Below, one piece after another: positions 27,402 through 37,224 of a DNA stretch of 64,000 nt. The translations under genes were made by a program, and so were the position numbers. The notes beneath the pieces were generated by a model. The model made no database searches, was not told the DNA's origin, and saw only the letters and a list, made by a program, of their open reading frames with translations. Source of the DNA: NORP294 sp047627915 (GTDB lineage Bacteria > Bacteroidota > Bacteroidia > Flavobacteriales_E > Vicingaceae); the NCBI GenBank assembly GCA_047627915.1, contig JBLHTZ010000008.1, forward strand, positions 1 through 64,000, read 5' to 3'. How positions within the stretch are numbered: the stretch's first letter is position 1; each line of letters opens with the position of its first letter.

Positions 27402-27874
27402 TATCTGCTAATGTCTATCACTTCAAACTTCATGGAACCGGATGGAACTATTACTTCTGCAAACTCACCTACCTTCTTTCCAAGTAACCCTTTTGCAATT
27501 GGGGATTCTACAGAAATTCTCTTTTCTGCCATATTTGCCTCTTTCTCAGAAACAATGGTGTATTGCATTTCTGCCCCATTCGCCATATTCTTAATCTTTA
27601 CTTTGGAAAGGATTAAGACCTTAGTTGTATCCAATTCAGATTCGTCAACAACTCTAGAATTCGCTACAAGAGTCTCCAGTTTACTTATCTTCAATTCCAA
27701 CAAACCTTGAGCCTCTTTAGCGGCATCGTATTCTGCATTTTCCGATAAGTCACCCTTATCCCTAGCTTCTGCAATTTGCGCAGAAATAGATGGTCGTTCG
27801 ACCTTTCTTAGGTGATTCAATTCATCAATCACCTTTTTTAAACCTTCTTCTGTGAAATAACTAATTTGACCCAT
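27401..27874 (-). CDS. greA: Transcription elongation factor GreA
   Basis: GreA enters the RNA polymerase secondary channel and stimulates cleavage of backtracked RNA. The 157-residue length is standard. The N-terminal coiled coil contains EGLKKVIDELNHLR and the acidic tip IAEARDKGDLSENAEYDAAK. The C-terminal FKBP-like domain has SPIAKGLLGKKVGEFAEVIVP. Upstream, between this gene and the PorV-type gene, a terminator (27902-27932) isolates it from the preceding operon. Confidence 0.97.
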   Translation of the reverse strand: MGQISYFTEEGLKKVIDELNHLRKVERPSISAQIAEARDKGDLSENAEYDAAKEAQGLLELKISKLETLVANSRVVDESELDTTKVLILSKVKIKNMANGAEMQYTIVSEKEANMAEKRISVESPIAKGLLGKKVGEFAEVIVPSGSMKFEVIDISR

Positions 27875-27901
27875 TTTGTATTTACTAAGTGTATGAAATT
27901 C

Positions 27902-27932
27902 AAAAAGAGAACCCCTTTCGAGATTCTCTTTT
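27902..27932 (-). terminator. Terminator of the receptor/PorV operon
   Basis: AAAAGAGAA (27903-27911) and TTCTCTTTT (27924-27932) form a perfect nine-base stem around a 12-base loop. On the minus strand a T run follows. It lies 24 bases after the stop of the PorV-type gene. Confidence 0.72.
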
Positions 27933-27955
27933 CAAATGTAAGATTTTTTTAAAAT

Positions 27956-29035
27956 TTAGAATGTCAACCTCAAACCAATCGCATGGGTTCCATCGAAAGT
28001 TCTTGTAAATCGGTATGAATAATCTAACCCAATTGTAGAACCTGTTTTGTTTGTAGGGATTTCTATAGTAGCACCCATTGTCGGTCCTACAGAAGTCGTC
28101 CGAGACTCAACTTCATCCGTTGCATCGGTTTCAAACACGTATCCTGCTCTAAACATGAACTTATTTTGAAATGCATATTCGCCACCTACACGTATTTGAT
28201 CTTTAGTAAAAGAGTTTGACGTAAATGTACCACTTGCTGTTACCCTATGTTCCGCAATAAAAGAACCGTCTTCATTTTCCTCCACTTCAGTTAAAAAGAA
28301 ATCATAAGAAGCACCTATGTTAACCAAAGAAGGCAACTCAAAGTCATTCGTTCTGCGCTGGAAAGTAAGTGTCTGATCTGTATTTTGTTTATCCGCTTGA
28401 ATAGACAAACCATTCCCTTGATAACTTGTAGTTGGACCTACATTTCTTAGCGTAATCCCAAATTTAAATGCGTCGTACTTAGCCGTTTTATAGCTAACTC
28501 CTGCATCAATTGATACACCACTGGCATTAACATCGGCAGTGGACTCAGTTATTATACGAATGACTAAACCTCCACTAATACTATTCGAAAATTGCTTTGA
28601 ATAGGCGAATCCAATGTTCAAATAATTAGGTTCATAATTTCCAATTCCACCATCAGGTAAATCTGCCGTTGTAATTTGAATTTCGCCAAAACTCATTCGA
28701 GTAACAGTTAACCCCATTACTCCGGCATCTCCTAATTTCTTAGCAAACCCAAAACTCAAAAGATTAATATCGGTACCACTCAACCAACTAGTATTTGAAA
28801 ATAATACCTCCGTATTTTTCGTAAAAGCCAAACCTGCAATGTTTAAATTCATTGCCTCCAAGCCTCTTGCACTAGCAGTATTTGCTCCTCCCCAACCTGA
28901 ACTTCTAGCCCATGGATTTATTAACAACTCCGAAGCTCCAGCCTCACCAGCTCTATCCTCATTTCCGGAAAAGGCATCGAATGAAATGAACGCCAATGCC
29001 AAGGCTATTGTATAAGTTATATTTTTCATAGTCAT
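27956..29035 (-). CDS. PorV/PorQ family outer-membrane barrel protein
   Basis: A 359-residue exported barrel. Signal peptide MKNITYTIALALAFISFDAFSG (the ATG at 29029 is an equally good start) is followed by AGASELLINPWARSSGWGGAN and ASARGLEAMNLNIAGLAF, the signature start of the PorV/PorQ family (DUF3308, FadL-like barrel). PorV shuttles T9SS cargo from the secretion pore to the attachment complex. This copy is not in a por operon but follows a 1422-residue exported protein by three bases, suggesting a dedicated partner. Whether it is the housekeeping PorV or a paralogue cannot be decided from one window; context favours a paralogue. Confidence 0.85.
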   Translation of the reverse strand: MTMKNITYTIALALAFISFDAFSGNEDRAGEAGASELLINPWARSSGWGGANTASARGLEAMNLNIAGLAFTKNTEVLFSNTSWLSGTDINLLSFGFAKKLGDAGVMGLTVTRMSFGEIQITTADLPDGGIGNYEPNYLNIGFAYSKQFSNSISGGLVIRIITESTADVNASGVSIDAGVSYKTAKYDAFKFGITLRNVGPTTSYQGNGLSIQADKQNTDQTLTFQRRTNDFELPSLVNIGASYDFFLTEVEENEDGSFIAEHRVTASGTFTSNSFTKDQIRVGGEYAFQNKFMFRAGYVFETDATDEVESRTTSVGPTMGATIEIPTNKTGSTIGLDYSYRFTRTFDGTHAIGLRLTF

Positions 29036-29038
29036 TTT

Positions 29039-32000
29039 TTAGAAATTGTTAAAATCAGCTGGTCTAATTGTACCAAACCATTTTAATATTCGCTCGCCAA
29101 CATTAGGTACCTCGATATGGATGATATAAACTCCGCTTGCAATTGGAACGCCAACTTGATTTGTTAAATCCCAATCTAAATATTTATCAGGGCTTGCCTT
29201 GAAATACCTTCTTATTAAAGTTCCATTTGAATTATAAATCGTAATGGTACAGTTCTCAGGAAGGTTTGTAAACTTAACCGTATTGTCCAACTGATCAAAC
29301 TCGTAACCACTTTGAGAATAATATGGATTAGGAACAACATTTACTTCCTCTAAGGCGCTCTTAAGTAATGAAGTTTGACCCTTTAACGTTCCTTTACCAG
29401 CAGTACTAAATTTATATACAGGAACGCCTTCATTTTCAAGTACAGCATTTGATGCAGAATTACCTGTGCGTATGCTAGACTGTTTAGCAACAAAAGGCTT
29501 GCTTACATCAACATCTATCCGAACATCGCTAGACAACAACGTTTGTCCACGTTGCAGCAATGGTAATGACACCCAAGAACAACTTTGCCATCCTAGTCTA
29601 GTCCTTAATCCGTTCAATCCACTTCCTTGAAGACTTAGAAGATCTCTAGCTTTCTCACCATAGTCATACACCGGCATATTTGCGTTAAATCTGGAATATA
29701 ATACAGAGTCAACTTCATTCCCTTCTGTTTCTCTAAAGATATAGATGAAGTGTTTCCCACCCCAAATCTGACTAATAAATTGTGGATCTATCCCTTCTAC
29801 AACTGTAGAGGTAGGATTCCATAACATGTCATCTCCATTATTAAAGCTATACTTTGTGTCTTCTCCAAACGCCATATTTAAACGATCACCAGTTTCTTTG
29901 TTAATTACATAACCAGGAAACCAACCCATTCCGAAAGCATTAATAAAAGCTGCGTCTCCTTCTAAGGTATCTCCCATAACCCTCAATGTGTCTGTAATTT
30001 GGGCTCGAGTCAAATTACCAAGTCCAGTTGTATCTACTGAATTACCATCCTTATCTACTGATAGTCTGGTAACTTTAACTTGATTCTTATTGTGAAGTTT
30101 TACGCCCGGATTATTAGGGTCTGCTAAGCCATCATCTTTGGTCTCAATAACAGGACACCTTGTCCATTTAGATTTATCGTTCGTCATCACTAATTGAATA
30201 GACATTAGCTTATTCAATGGAGAACCCTCTACATCTGCTTTTCCTCTAGCAGGGGCATTAAGTGCAGCAGGATTGCCGTTTAATCCTAACTCATACCTTG
30301 CTAATCTGTAAGGTGCTATGGTACCCTGCAAAATACTCTCAAAATCTTGATTGGGGTCAATAAATGTTCCTGAAACAGCATAATCAAAGAATAACCCTGA
30401 TGGTGACTGCTCACCGGTTCCTGACAAAATCCAATTGAACGGGCCTTCTAAATCGTTATCCGGAATACCAGCTAACCATGGACGTTCAACATCTCCAAAC
30501 TCTATAGATGCAGAAATGAATCCATTATTAGTGGCCTCTACTCTTGATCCAGGCTGCACCGCATTGGTTATAGTAATAGACAGTCCCCAATTTGGACTCA
30601 ATAAAAGTTGCTGATTCAAAAAGCCAATAGATTTGTCAGAATACACTGTATCAAGTCCACCTTCTCTCCAAATTCTCCAAAATGTGTTATCGTTAACATT
30701 TTGGTTATTTAAGCTATCTATGAATTGCACGAAATACGTACCATCCACGATATTTAATGGATCAACAACACTTACACTGAAAGGACCTTCACCAATAACA
30801 TAATCAATTTCATTTACTGTGCTATCTGCAGATTCCCAAGCCTTTTCACGTAAAATAGACTCTACAGACTCTTGCGTAATCGTTAATGCATTGCCTCCGT
30901 TACCTGCTCCTTGCAGTCTTGTAATTCCAATACCGTCACCAAAACTAGAATTTACGATTGTTCCGCCATTTTCAAATTTTGGAGGCGAAGGTATTGCTGT
31001 AAATGCAGCAATTTCTCCACCAAAAGCAGACTTTCTACTTCTCAAGTACGGAGTAGTTTGCCCGTCAAAGGCACCTGCAAGTGGAAGAATGGTATCTGTT
31101 AAATCAGGAGCAGCTCCTTGTAAATATGGTTTAAACTCATTGTATCCATATGCTACGGCTATGTAGTAATACGTTTTGTAATTAACTAGAGCTGCATCGC
31201 CGTCCGCGAATGCATCTTGATTAAGTGAAAAACTTCTTTGAATTCCTTCATTCGCAGCAATAACCTTCCGAACCGGAATATTTGCATTTAAGCCTTGGTC
31301 GAAAGTGAAATTTGTCAAACTAGCAACATCATCTTTGATATCACATTGAAATACCAACCTTGCTTTACTCGGGTCTTCAATATCATTGACAGAAATTCCA
31401 GGTCCGGCTGCCTGATACACTTGATACCCTTGAAACCTATATCTATCATCCAAAAACACAGGAGTCGTTAAACTAGCTAAATACTCGGGAGTCACAATAT
31501 TAGGATCCTTCTCCTCGTAATTTTCTCCTGTATTATTAGAAACACTTGGATTCGAAAGGTAAAAAATTATTTCTTTATCCAACTCTTGTACAGTTACCTC
31601 AGGAGCATCTGGACCATTCAAAACCTGAAAGCAATTATCAAATAAGGCTTGAGCCTTATCATCAGCAGTAAACATATCTTGCACAGATGCTAGGCGCCCT
31701 CCACTTTGAGCTTGAGCAAATACAACCCCAACCGTAATATCATTTACGTTTCCTGGTCTCAGAGTAAAAGGCCCTGCAGATTGTAAGAATCTTCTATCAC
31801 CAACAGCATTCTGAGGCTCTCCTCCTCCAGGATTATCTTCCGTCCAATTTGTATTCGTTGGAATTGTTGTAAATCCGTTCTCGTCTGTTGTTCCCCAATG
31901 CAAGGGATCACTTGTTCCAGGAAACATAAAATCGGTGGGGATATCTTCAACACCAGCAGTGTTAAAACCATTACCTCCATGTCTCATTCTCCTTCCATTC

Positions 32001-33307
32001 TTCCAAATACCTCTCATGTAGTTATAGTAGTGAACTGCCAACTCAGGATCTCCGTTTGGAGCTGTACCAATGTTGTAGTATACAAATCGTCTCATACCAA
32101 ATCTTTCATTATCCGGAACTAAATCTGGCTCTCTTGAGTTTGGATCAAAATATCCCAACCCATTAAGAGCTTCACCCGGTCCAACACCTACCGCATTATT
32201 TATACCATCTGCATCTTGATAAGGACCTTCAAAAAAGTCAATACCTATTGATGGAGGATTTGCTCCATAACCGGTTTGACCACCTTGTCCAATATCATTC
32301 TCAACTCCATTGAACGCGTAACCTAAACCTCTAGCTACATCGCAACCAACATAATCATCAGAAGATAATCCAATATCCGGATCTACAAAGCTTGCAAAGT
32401 ACGTATTGGTTAGGGTAAAGGTTGAACGGTTAATCAACTCAAAGTTGTAAAACGTCATGTTATTAATTTCGTCGTTTGTTGCAAAAGCAAATGCCTGACC
32501 ATGAATCTCCATGCCGATAGATGGTGCGTTTGATTCTGTATGAAGGTTACCCTTATCATTAAAGATCCACCAATATGTTTTATCTCCAAACAATGGACGT
32601 CTTCCACTAATCGAACGATCTTCTCTATTTTCTCTACAATCAACATCACCAACTAAGTCGTAAAATGGATAATCACCCAATTCAGGTTCATACGACTCAT
32701 CTCCTGCAACGTTCATGTATGGAGCCAGTCTAAAGTCTTGATCTACACCTGGAGTAACATCTCCATTACCTGGCCATTCCAATATAGAGGTTGGAATTTG
32801 ATAGTCTGGAAATTCTTCTGCCTGAGTACCTTTTATTACAGATTGATTGTACGCATTAAAAAGAGCAACTTCAGCTCTAGTAATTTCAAAAAATCGATCA
32901 TATTCAGCACAAGTAACATCATTAATTTCAGCAGTTCCAACAACATCAAGTGGTCCAGTATAATAATCTACTCCTTGTCCAAATTTACTTACAGCAGCTT
33001 TTAACTGTCCGTTAACATCGGTTCCCGCTAACCAAAGACCACCGGCGTAAATAGAAAAACTATTTGAACCCTTAGGTACCTCATAATCAGCTACACCGTT
33101 TGCTCTATCTTGCCACCAAATACCCCCTGTCTCCACTCGAGTCCGGACATTGTTGAATTCAAGAAAAATAATTCTACTTGCAGGAGCGCAACCTGCCGCT
33201 GTATTAACTTGCTGTCTTGGCTTATTCTTGTCTTTCTCACCACCCGCTCCGAAAGCGATTACTGGTGCTAAAAGACCCATCAAAATTGAAATTTTTAACT
33301 TTCTCAT
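29039..33307 (-). CDS. Large exported protein with T9SS-type sorting-domain-like C-terminus
   Basis: A 1422-residue protein with signal peptide MRKLKISILMGLLAPVIAFG. The long middle part has no enzyme motif that I recognise. It contains TRVETGGIWWQDRANG, SNSFSIYAGGLWLAG, several FDP/YD-rich loops and about six cysteines. The last 100 residues look like a type A sorting domain: VVPNPYYSQSGYEFDQL, CTITIYNSNGTLIRRY, LDWDLTNQVGVPIASGVYII. After the usual end it continues with LKWFGTIRPADFNNF. It lies between a TonB-dependent receptor (20 bases upstream) and a PorV-type barrel (3 bases downstream). Secretion by T9SS and surface exposure are inferred; substrate and role unknown. Confidence 0.82.
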   Translation of the reverse strand: MRKLKISILMGLLAPVIAFGAGGEKDKNKPRQQVNTAAGCAPASRIIFLEFNNVRTRVETGGIWWQDRANGVADYEVPKGSNSFSIYAGGLWLAGTDVNGQLKAAVSKFGQGVDYYTGPLDVVGTAEINDVTCAEYDRFFEITRAEVALFNAYNQSVIKGTQAEEFPDYQIPTSILEWPGNGDVTPGVDQDFRLAPYMNVAGDESYEPELGDYPFYDLVGDVDCRENREDRSISGRRPLFGDKTYWWIFNDKGNLHTESNAPSIGMEIHGQAFAFATNDEINNMTFYNFELINRSTFTLTNTYFASFVDPDIGLSSDDYVGCDVARGLGYAFNGVENDIGQGGQTGYGANPPSIGIDFFEGPYQDADGINNAVGVGPGEALNGLGYFDPNSREPDLVPDNERFGMRRFVYYNIGTAPNGDPELAVHYYNYMRGIWKNGRRMRHGGNGFNTAGVEDIPTDFMFPGTSDPLHWGTTDENGFTTIPTNTNWTEDNPGGGEPQNAVGDRRFLQSAGPFTLRPGNVNDITVGVVFAQAQSGGRLASVQDMFTADDKAQALFDNCFQVLNGPDAPEVTVQELDKEIIFYLSNPSVSNNTGENYEEKDPNIVTPEYLASLTTPVFLDDRYRFQGYQVYQAAGPGISVNDIEDPSKARLVFQCDIKDDVASLTNFTFDQGLNANIPVRKVIAANEGIQRSFSLNQDAFADGDAALVNYKTYYYIAVAYGYNEFKPYLQGAAPDLTDTILPLAGAFDGQTTPYLRSRKSAFGGEIAAFTAIPSPPKFENGGTIVNSSFGDGIGITRLQGAGNGGNALTITQESVESILREKAWESADSTVNEIDYVIGEGPFSVSVVDPLNIVDGTYFVQFIDSLNNQNVNDNTFWRIWREGGLDTVYSDKSIGFLNQQLLLSPNWGLSITITNAVQPGSRVEATNNGFISASIEFGDVERPWLAGIPDNDLEGPFNWILSGTGEQSPSGLFFDYAVSGTFIDPNQDFESILQGTIAPYRLARYELGLNGNPAALNAPARGKADVEGSPLNKLMSIQLVMTNDKSKWTRCPVIETKDDGLADPNNPGVKLHNKNQVKVTRLSVDKDGNSVDTTGLGNLTRAQITDTLRVMGDTLEGDAAFINAFGMGWFPGYVINKETGDRLNMAFGEDTKYSFNNGDDMLWNPTSTVVEGIDPQFISQIWGGKHFIYIFRETEGNEVDSVLYSRFNANMPVYDYGEKARDLLSLQGSGLNGLRTRLGWQSCSWVSLPLLQRGQTLLSSDVRIDVDVSKPFVAKQSSIRTGNSASNAVLENEGVPVYKFSTAGKGTLKGQTSLLKSALEEVNVVPNPYYSQSGYEFDQLDNTVKFTNLPENCTITIYNSNGTLIRRYFKASPDKYLDWDLTNQVGVPIASGVYIIHIEVPNVGERILKWFGTIRPADFNNF

Positions 33308-33327
33308 AATCTATCTCTTTTAAAACC

Positions 33328-36300
33328 TTAGAAACTTAATTGAGCTCCTAATCTAATTCTTCTTGGTAATTCAAAATTGCCTGGATTCTGTAATCGTAAA
33401 CTATACTGGTCTCTAAATGCTTGCTCATTCACTTCTTGTCGAATTTCATTTTGGAACTGAGCAGCATTTAAATATCCATCGTCATCGGCATTCCCTGTAA
33501 ATCCATATACATTTTGTATGTTCTGCGCATTTAATACATTCAACACTTGAAGGTAAATATTCAAATTTGACTGCTTTTTACCTTGTTTCCAAGCCTCTTT
33601 ATTTGCTTCATTACTTGCACCCCAATTAATATCAAACGACTTGTCTAATCTGGCATCAATTCGAACAGTCCATGGTAAACGTGAACCATTTATGTCTCCC
33701 TCAACTGGTTGTGGTGTTCTAGAACCTGAAAGTAATTCACTAGCACCTGCCAAAGATCTTTGAGTATAAGGCTGTCCAGATCCGGCAATAAACACAACGT
33801 TAAGACCTGTGTTTTGAAGAATATTTTTACCTCCGACTCTTGGACCATTGTAACCAGTTCCACTTCCATATCTATAATCTAAAGTTGAAACAATTTGATG
33901 ACGCTGATCATAACTATAAGGGAAGATCGTTCTTAAGTTCGGTTGATCTGAGTTTACTAAATTCAAAGCTGTAGTGGAACCAGAACCTGTTCCATTGGCG
34001 AATTGAATAGTATAATTCAATCTCAATGATAAATTCTTAGTTCTTCTCATTTCGTAGTTAACAGTAAAACCTTTAACCGTACCAAAGTCTAAGTTATCGT
34101 AAGTTAAATAATCTTCAGGAAAGGCTCCAACCAATTTTCTTACTTGAATCTCATCTCTCTGCTCTCTGTAGAAAGAAGATAAGGTTAATGCTGAACTACT
34201 CCCCACTTTCTGCTTAAATCCTATCTCATAAGAAATTGTCTTCGAAGGCTTCAAGTTTGGGTTGTTAATAATTCTGTTATGGTTTGCAATGTAGATCAAA
34301 TCTAAAGGCTCTAAACCGTTCTCACCTGAAGGACGTCTGGTTAAGATATCATAATTCGCAAAAAATGTTGCTTCATCTGAAATTGGGAATGAAAATGAAA
34401 CCCTCGGCATTAAAGTATACTGAGGATCGTAATCTTCAAAAGACTCAGTACTCATATCTGATGAGGCAGATGTGCTAGAAGGATCAACCAACCAAGGAGC
34501 AATGCTAGAACCAGCTTGCAACACAGAAGGGTCATTTAAAAGTACACCTTGGGCATTAAAGAATTCATTCGTTTCTGGGTTTCTATATCCAACAACTCCG
34601 TTAGAAGAAGGGTTTTCAATATCATTCACATAAACGATAAAGTTATCTTGTATATTACCTGGAGTTTCTCCTAAACCTTGAGTTTTAGCATAAGCTACAT
34701 CCCTCGTTGGGAAAAGAGAGAAAGGATCTTTAAGCACAGGCTGGTTAGCGTCAAACCTATCCAATCGTAAACCTATTCTAAAAATCAAATCATCAAACGC
34801 AAATTTATCTTCTATATACCCAGCAATATATACTGGTTGATAAGCAGGTACAGGTCTTGTTTTAAACCCTAACTCGTTCTCTTCATTGAAAAAATCGTTA
34901 AGCGATGGAGAAGAATTCAACTTCTTTCCTTTATAATCATATCCTCTGTAGAGTAAGTTAACGTTATTTGCAGGGTTAATTAATTGATCTGCTGCAAAAT
35001 ATGTCATATTGTACAAATCAATATCATATGAGTCGAAATCAATAAAATCAATACCATTAGGATCTAAGCCCAACGCATTTCTCATATTATATGCAAAATA
35101 AGTTCTGTTCGCTCCATCGTACCTTCTTTCAAAAGTAACCGTAGGATCAATTGGGCTCGGAGCTGCATAATTAATTGAGTAATTATTCGAATCAATTTGT
35201 AAAATGTGACTATTAACCGAAAGTCGCCCTAAATCCCATAAATCTCTTGGGTTCATCGAATAAAAACGCTCTATTCTTTGCTCGTACTCAAACCCTAAAA
35301 CAATTGCATGGTCACCTATATCTGCTGAACCTCTACCACTTAAACGAATTTGATCATTTTCTACCTTACTGTAGCCATTACTAACAGTTCCAGCAGAAGT
35401 CCACAAATTGTATACATTACCAATAACAGTTCCTCCATTAATAATTCCTCCATTACCTTCAACTGCAACTGCTGTAGAATATCTAGGATCTCCAGGTTGG
35501 AAAAAATCGTAATAATTACTAGTATAGTTAGCTAGTATTGGGTTTATGTTTGAAGCTGTATAGTCGTATGAAATAGGATTGTCAAAAGCAGTTAAAAAAT
35601 TTCCCCGATATTCTGTACCGTTGTCCAATGTTACAGCATTAAAGTTGTTGTCAGAATAGGACAATTCAGTATTGGCTACAAATCTTCCTAAATATCCATA
35701 CTTAAAGAAATCACTTCCGTGATTTCTGTCTTCAGACAATCTGTTTGCTCTAGAAAAATCTGCTTGAATTGAGAAAAACGCATTCTTAATTAATGACTTA
35801 TCTTCCTCTTTTGTATTTGCATCTTCTTTTGCGTTCGCAAATCGTTGCACGTATCGTCCGTAAAATCTAAAATCAGTACTCAGTGACTGAGTGTTATTCT
35901 CGTAATTGAATAACGAAAAGCTTCTATTATAGTTATTACCCTTAGCATAGTTGTAAGTACCACCAAAAGAAAGAGAACTCAAGTCAGTTAATTTAACATC
36001 GAACTTTCCATTAACAGCAAAACTTAAATCATCATCATTTAACCTAAAGTCAATTTCTTCAAAATCATCTCTCGTCAAAAATTGAGCTCTTTGAACTACT
36101 CCATTGTTTCCTTCTTGAAAAATTAATGGATTATTTCTAACCTCTTGCTCAATATTATCTTTTGGTTTATAGATAGGGGTTACACTCTGGCCGCTTAAGG
36201 AATGTCTAATTTCACCAGTTAACAAGAAACCAAAAGGAGAAGTAACCTCTCCATCTTTATCTTTTTTCTTAATAATCGGCCCCCCAAGAGCAAAACCCAC

Positions 36301-37080
36301 AAGGTTATATCCCCAGTTATCCAAACCAAACGATGTGGTCTCTCCGGTCTTAAACCCTGATGACAAAACCTCTGCACTTCCAAAATATTCTGTAAATGCA
36401 CCTCTAGTTGTCACGGTTGTTACAGCACCTGTTACATCACCGTATTGAGCTGATATTCCTCCTGTTTTTACAGAAACCTCTTCAATGGCTGATTTAGGTA
36501 AACTTGTTGAGCCTATAATTTTTATACCATCGACAAATGTTATTGAACTACCTGATCGTTGACCTCTAACATTATTTTCACCCGAGCCATTGTCTCTAGA
36601 CGTAATACCATTACCCGCAGCCTTTGTAATATCTGCAACGCTACGAACGGCCATCTGAGTAATTTGCGTTCTATTAACACTCGTAGAAATCTCTGTTTGA
36701 TCTATTTCGATAATTGGTTCTGCATAAACTTGAACCTCCTCAATATTTATTCCTTTAGATAATTCAGAGTCCAGTTTTTTTAATTTTCCTGAACTTACAA
36801 CGACACCTGACAGTCTACTAGGTGTAAAGCCCACATAAGAAAACTGCACATCATAAGACCCAGGAGGAATTGGCTTTAACGTATAAACTCCATCAAAATC
36901 AGTTGTTGTTACCAATATCTGTTCTGTTCCTTTTAGTAGCACAACATTAGCAAACGGCACTGGCTCGCCATTGGCTTTCTCCGTCACAGTTCCCTTAATG
37001 GTACCTGATCCTACTTGAGCATTTACTGTTGTTGCAAAGCCCAATGCTATCGCAAGCATGAAAAGTAATTTTCTTAGCAT
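33328..37080 (-). CDS. TonB-dependent receptor with carboxypeptidase-regulatory N-terminal domain
   Basis: A 1250-residue outer-membrane receptor. Order: signal peptide (MLRKLLFMLAIALGFATTVNAQ), carboxypeptidase-regulatory-like beta sandwich (about 25-110: SGTIKGTVTEKANGEPVPFA to YDVQFSYVGFTPS), plug domain (about 135-235: VRSVADITKAAGNGITSRD, then SSITFVDGIKI), and a large barrel ending RRIRLGAQLSF. The terminal phenylalanine is the barrel-insertion signal. It is the first gene of a three-gene operon and has a clear promoter and a repeat-bearing leader. It is not followed by a SusD gene, so it is not a normal SusCD glycan importer. Ligand unknown. Confidence 0.92.
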   Translation of the reverse strand: MLRKLLFMLAIALGFATTVNAQVGSGTIKGTVTEKANGEPVPFANVVLLKGTEQILVTTTDFDGVYTLKPIPPGSYDVQFSYVGFTPSRLSGVVVSSGKLKKLDSELSKGINIEEVQVYAEPIIEIDQTEISTSVNRTQITQMAVRSVADITKAAGNGITSRDNGSGENNVRGQRSGSSITFVDGIKIIGSTSLPKSAIEEVSVKTGGISAQYGDVTGAVTTVTTRGAFTEYFGSAEVLSSGFKTGETTSFGLDNWGYNLVGFALGGPIIKKKDKDGEVTSPFGFLLTGEIRHSLSGQSVTPIYKPKDNIEQEVRNNPLIFQEGNNGVVQRAQFLTRDDFEEIDFRLNDDDLSFAVNGKFDVKLTDLSSLSFGGTYNYAKGNNYNRSFSLFNYENNTQSLSTDFRFYGRYVQRFANAKEDANTKEEDKSLIKNAFFSIQADFSRANRLSEDRNHGSDFFKYGYLGRFVANTELSYSDNNFNAVTLDNGTEYRGNFLTAFDNPISYDYTASNINPILANYTSNYYDFFQPGDPRYSTAVAVEGNGGIINGGTVIGNVYNLWTSAGTVSNGYSKVENDQIRLSGRGSADIGDHAIVLGFEYEQRIERFYSMNPRDLWDLGRLSVNSHILQIDSNNYSINYAAPSPIDPTVTFERRYDGANRTYFAYNMRNALGLDPNGIDFIDFDSYDIDLYNMTYFAADQLINPANNVNLLYRGYDYKGKKLNSSPSLNDFFNEENELGFKTRPVPAYQPVYIAGYIEDKFAFDDLIFRIGLRLDRFDANQPVLKDPFSLFPTRDVAYAKTQGLGETPGNIQDNFIVYVNDIENPSSNGVVGYRNPETNEFFNAQGVLLNDPSVLQAGSSIAPWLVDPSSTSASSDMSTESFEDYDPQYTLMPRVSFSFPISDEATFFANYDILTRRPSGENGLEPLDLIYIANHNRIINNPNLKPSKTISYEIGFKQKVGSSSALTLSSFYREQRDEIQVRKLVGAFPEDYLTYDNLDFGTVKGFTVNYEMRRTKNLSLRLNYTIQFANGTGSGSTTALNLVNSDQPNLRTIFPYSYDQRHQIVSTLDYRYGSGTGYNGPRVGGKNILQNTGLNVVFIAGSGQPYTQRSLAGASELLSGSRTPQPVEGDINGSRLPWTVRIDARLDKSFDINWGASNEANKEAWKQGKKQSNLNIYLQVLNVLNAQNIQNVYGFTGNADDDGYLNAAQFQNEIRQEVNEQAFRDQYSLRLQNPGNFELPRRIRLGAQLSF

Positions 37081-37094
37081 AATAGAAATTTTAT

Positions 37095-37116
37095 GTTATC
37101 GTTTCGTTATCGTTTC
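37095..37116. repeat. Tandem 11-base direct repeat in the receptor leader
   Basis: GTTATCGTTTC occurs twice back to back (37095-37105 and 37106-37116) and begins a third time (GTT). It lies 15-36 bases upstream of the receptor ATG and downstream of the predicted transcription start, so it is in the mRNA leader. Eleven bases is one helical turn. Confidence 0.7.
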
Positions 37117-37138
37117 GTTGTAAAAAACTACAGGGGCG

Positions 37139-37171
37139 TAAAGATATACAAATAATGAAAAGAATAACAAA
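37139..37171 (-). promoter_or_regulatory. Promoter of the receptor/exported protein/PorV operon
   Basis: On the minus strand TTTG (37171-37168) matches the -33 element and TATCTTTA (37146-37139) the -7 element, with 21 bases between. Transcription would start near 37132, giving a leader of about 50 bases. Confidence 0.65.
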
Positions 37172-37224
37172 TTTTAACAGCAGCTTTAGCCCGTCTTTTT
37201 AAGACTTTATTATTCATGAATTTA

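Noticed and set aside
32738..33004. Plus-strand frame inside the 1422-aa protein gene
   Set aside because: Low-complexity antisense frame (S, N, F, I) with no start context; the minus frame is continuous and has a signal peptide and sorting domain.
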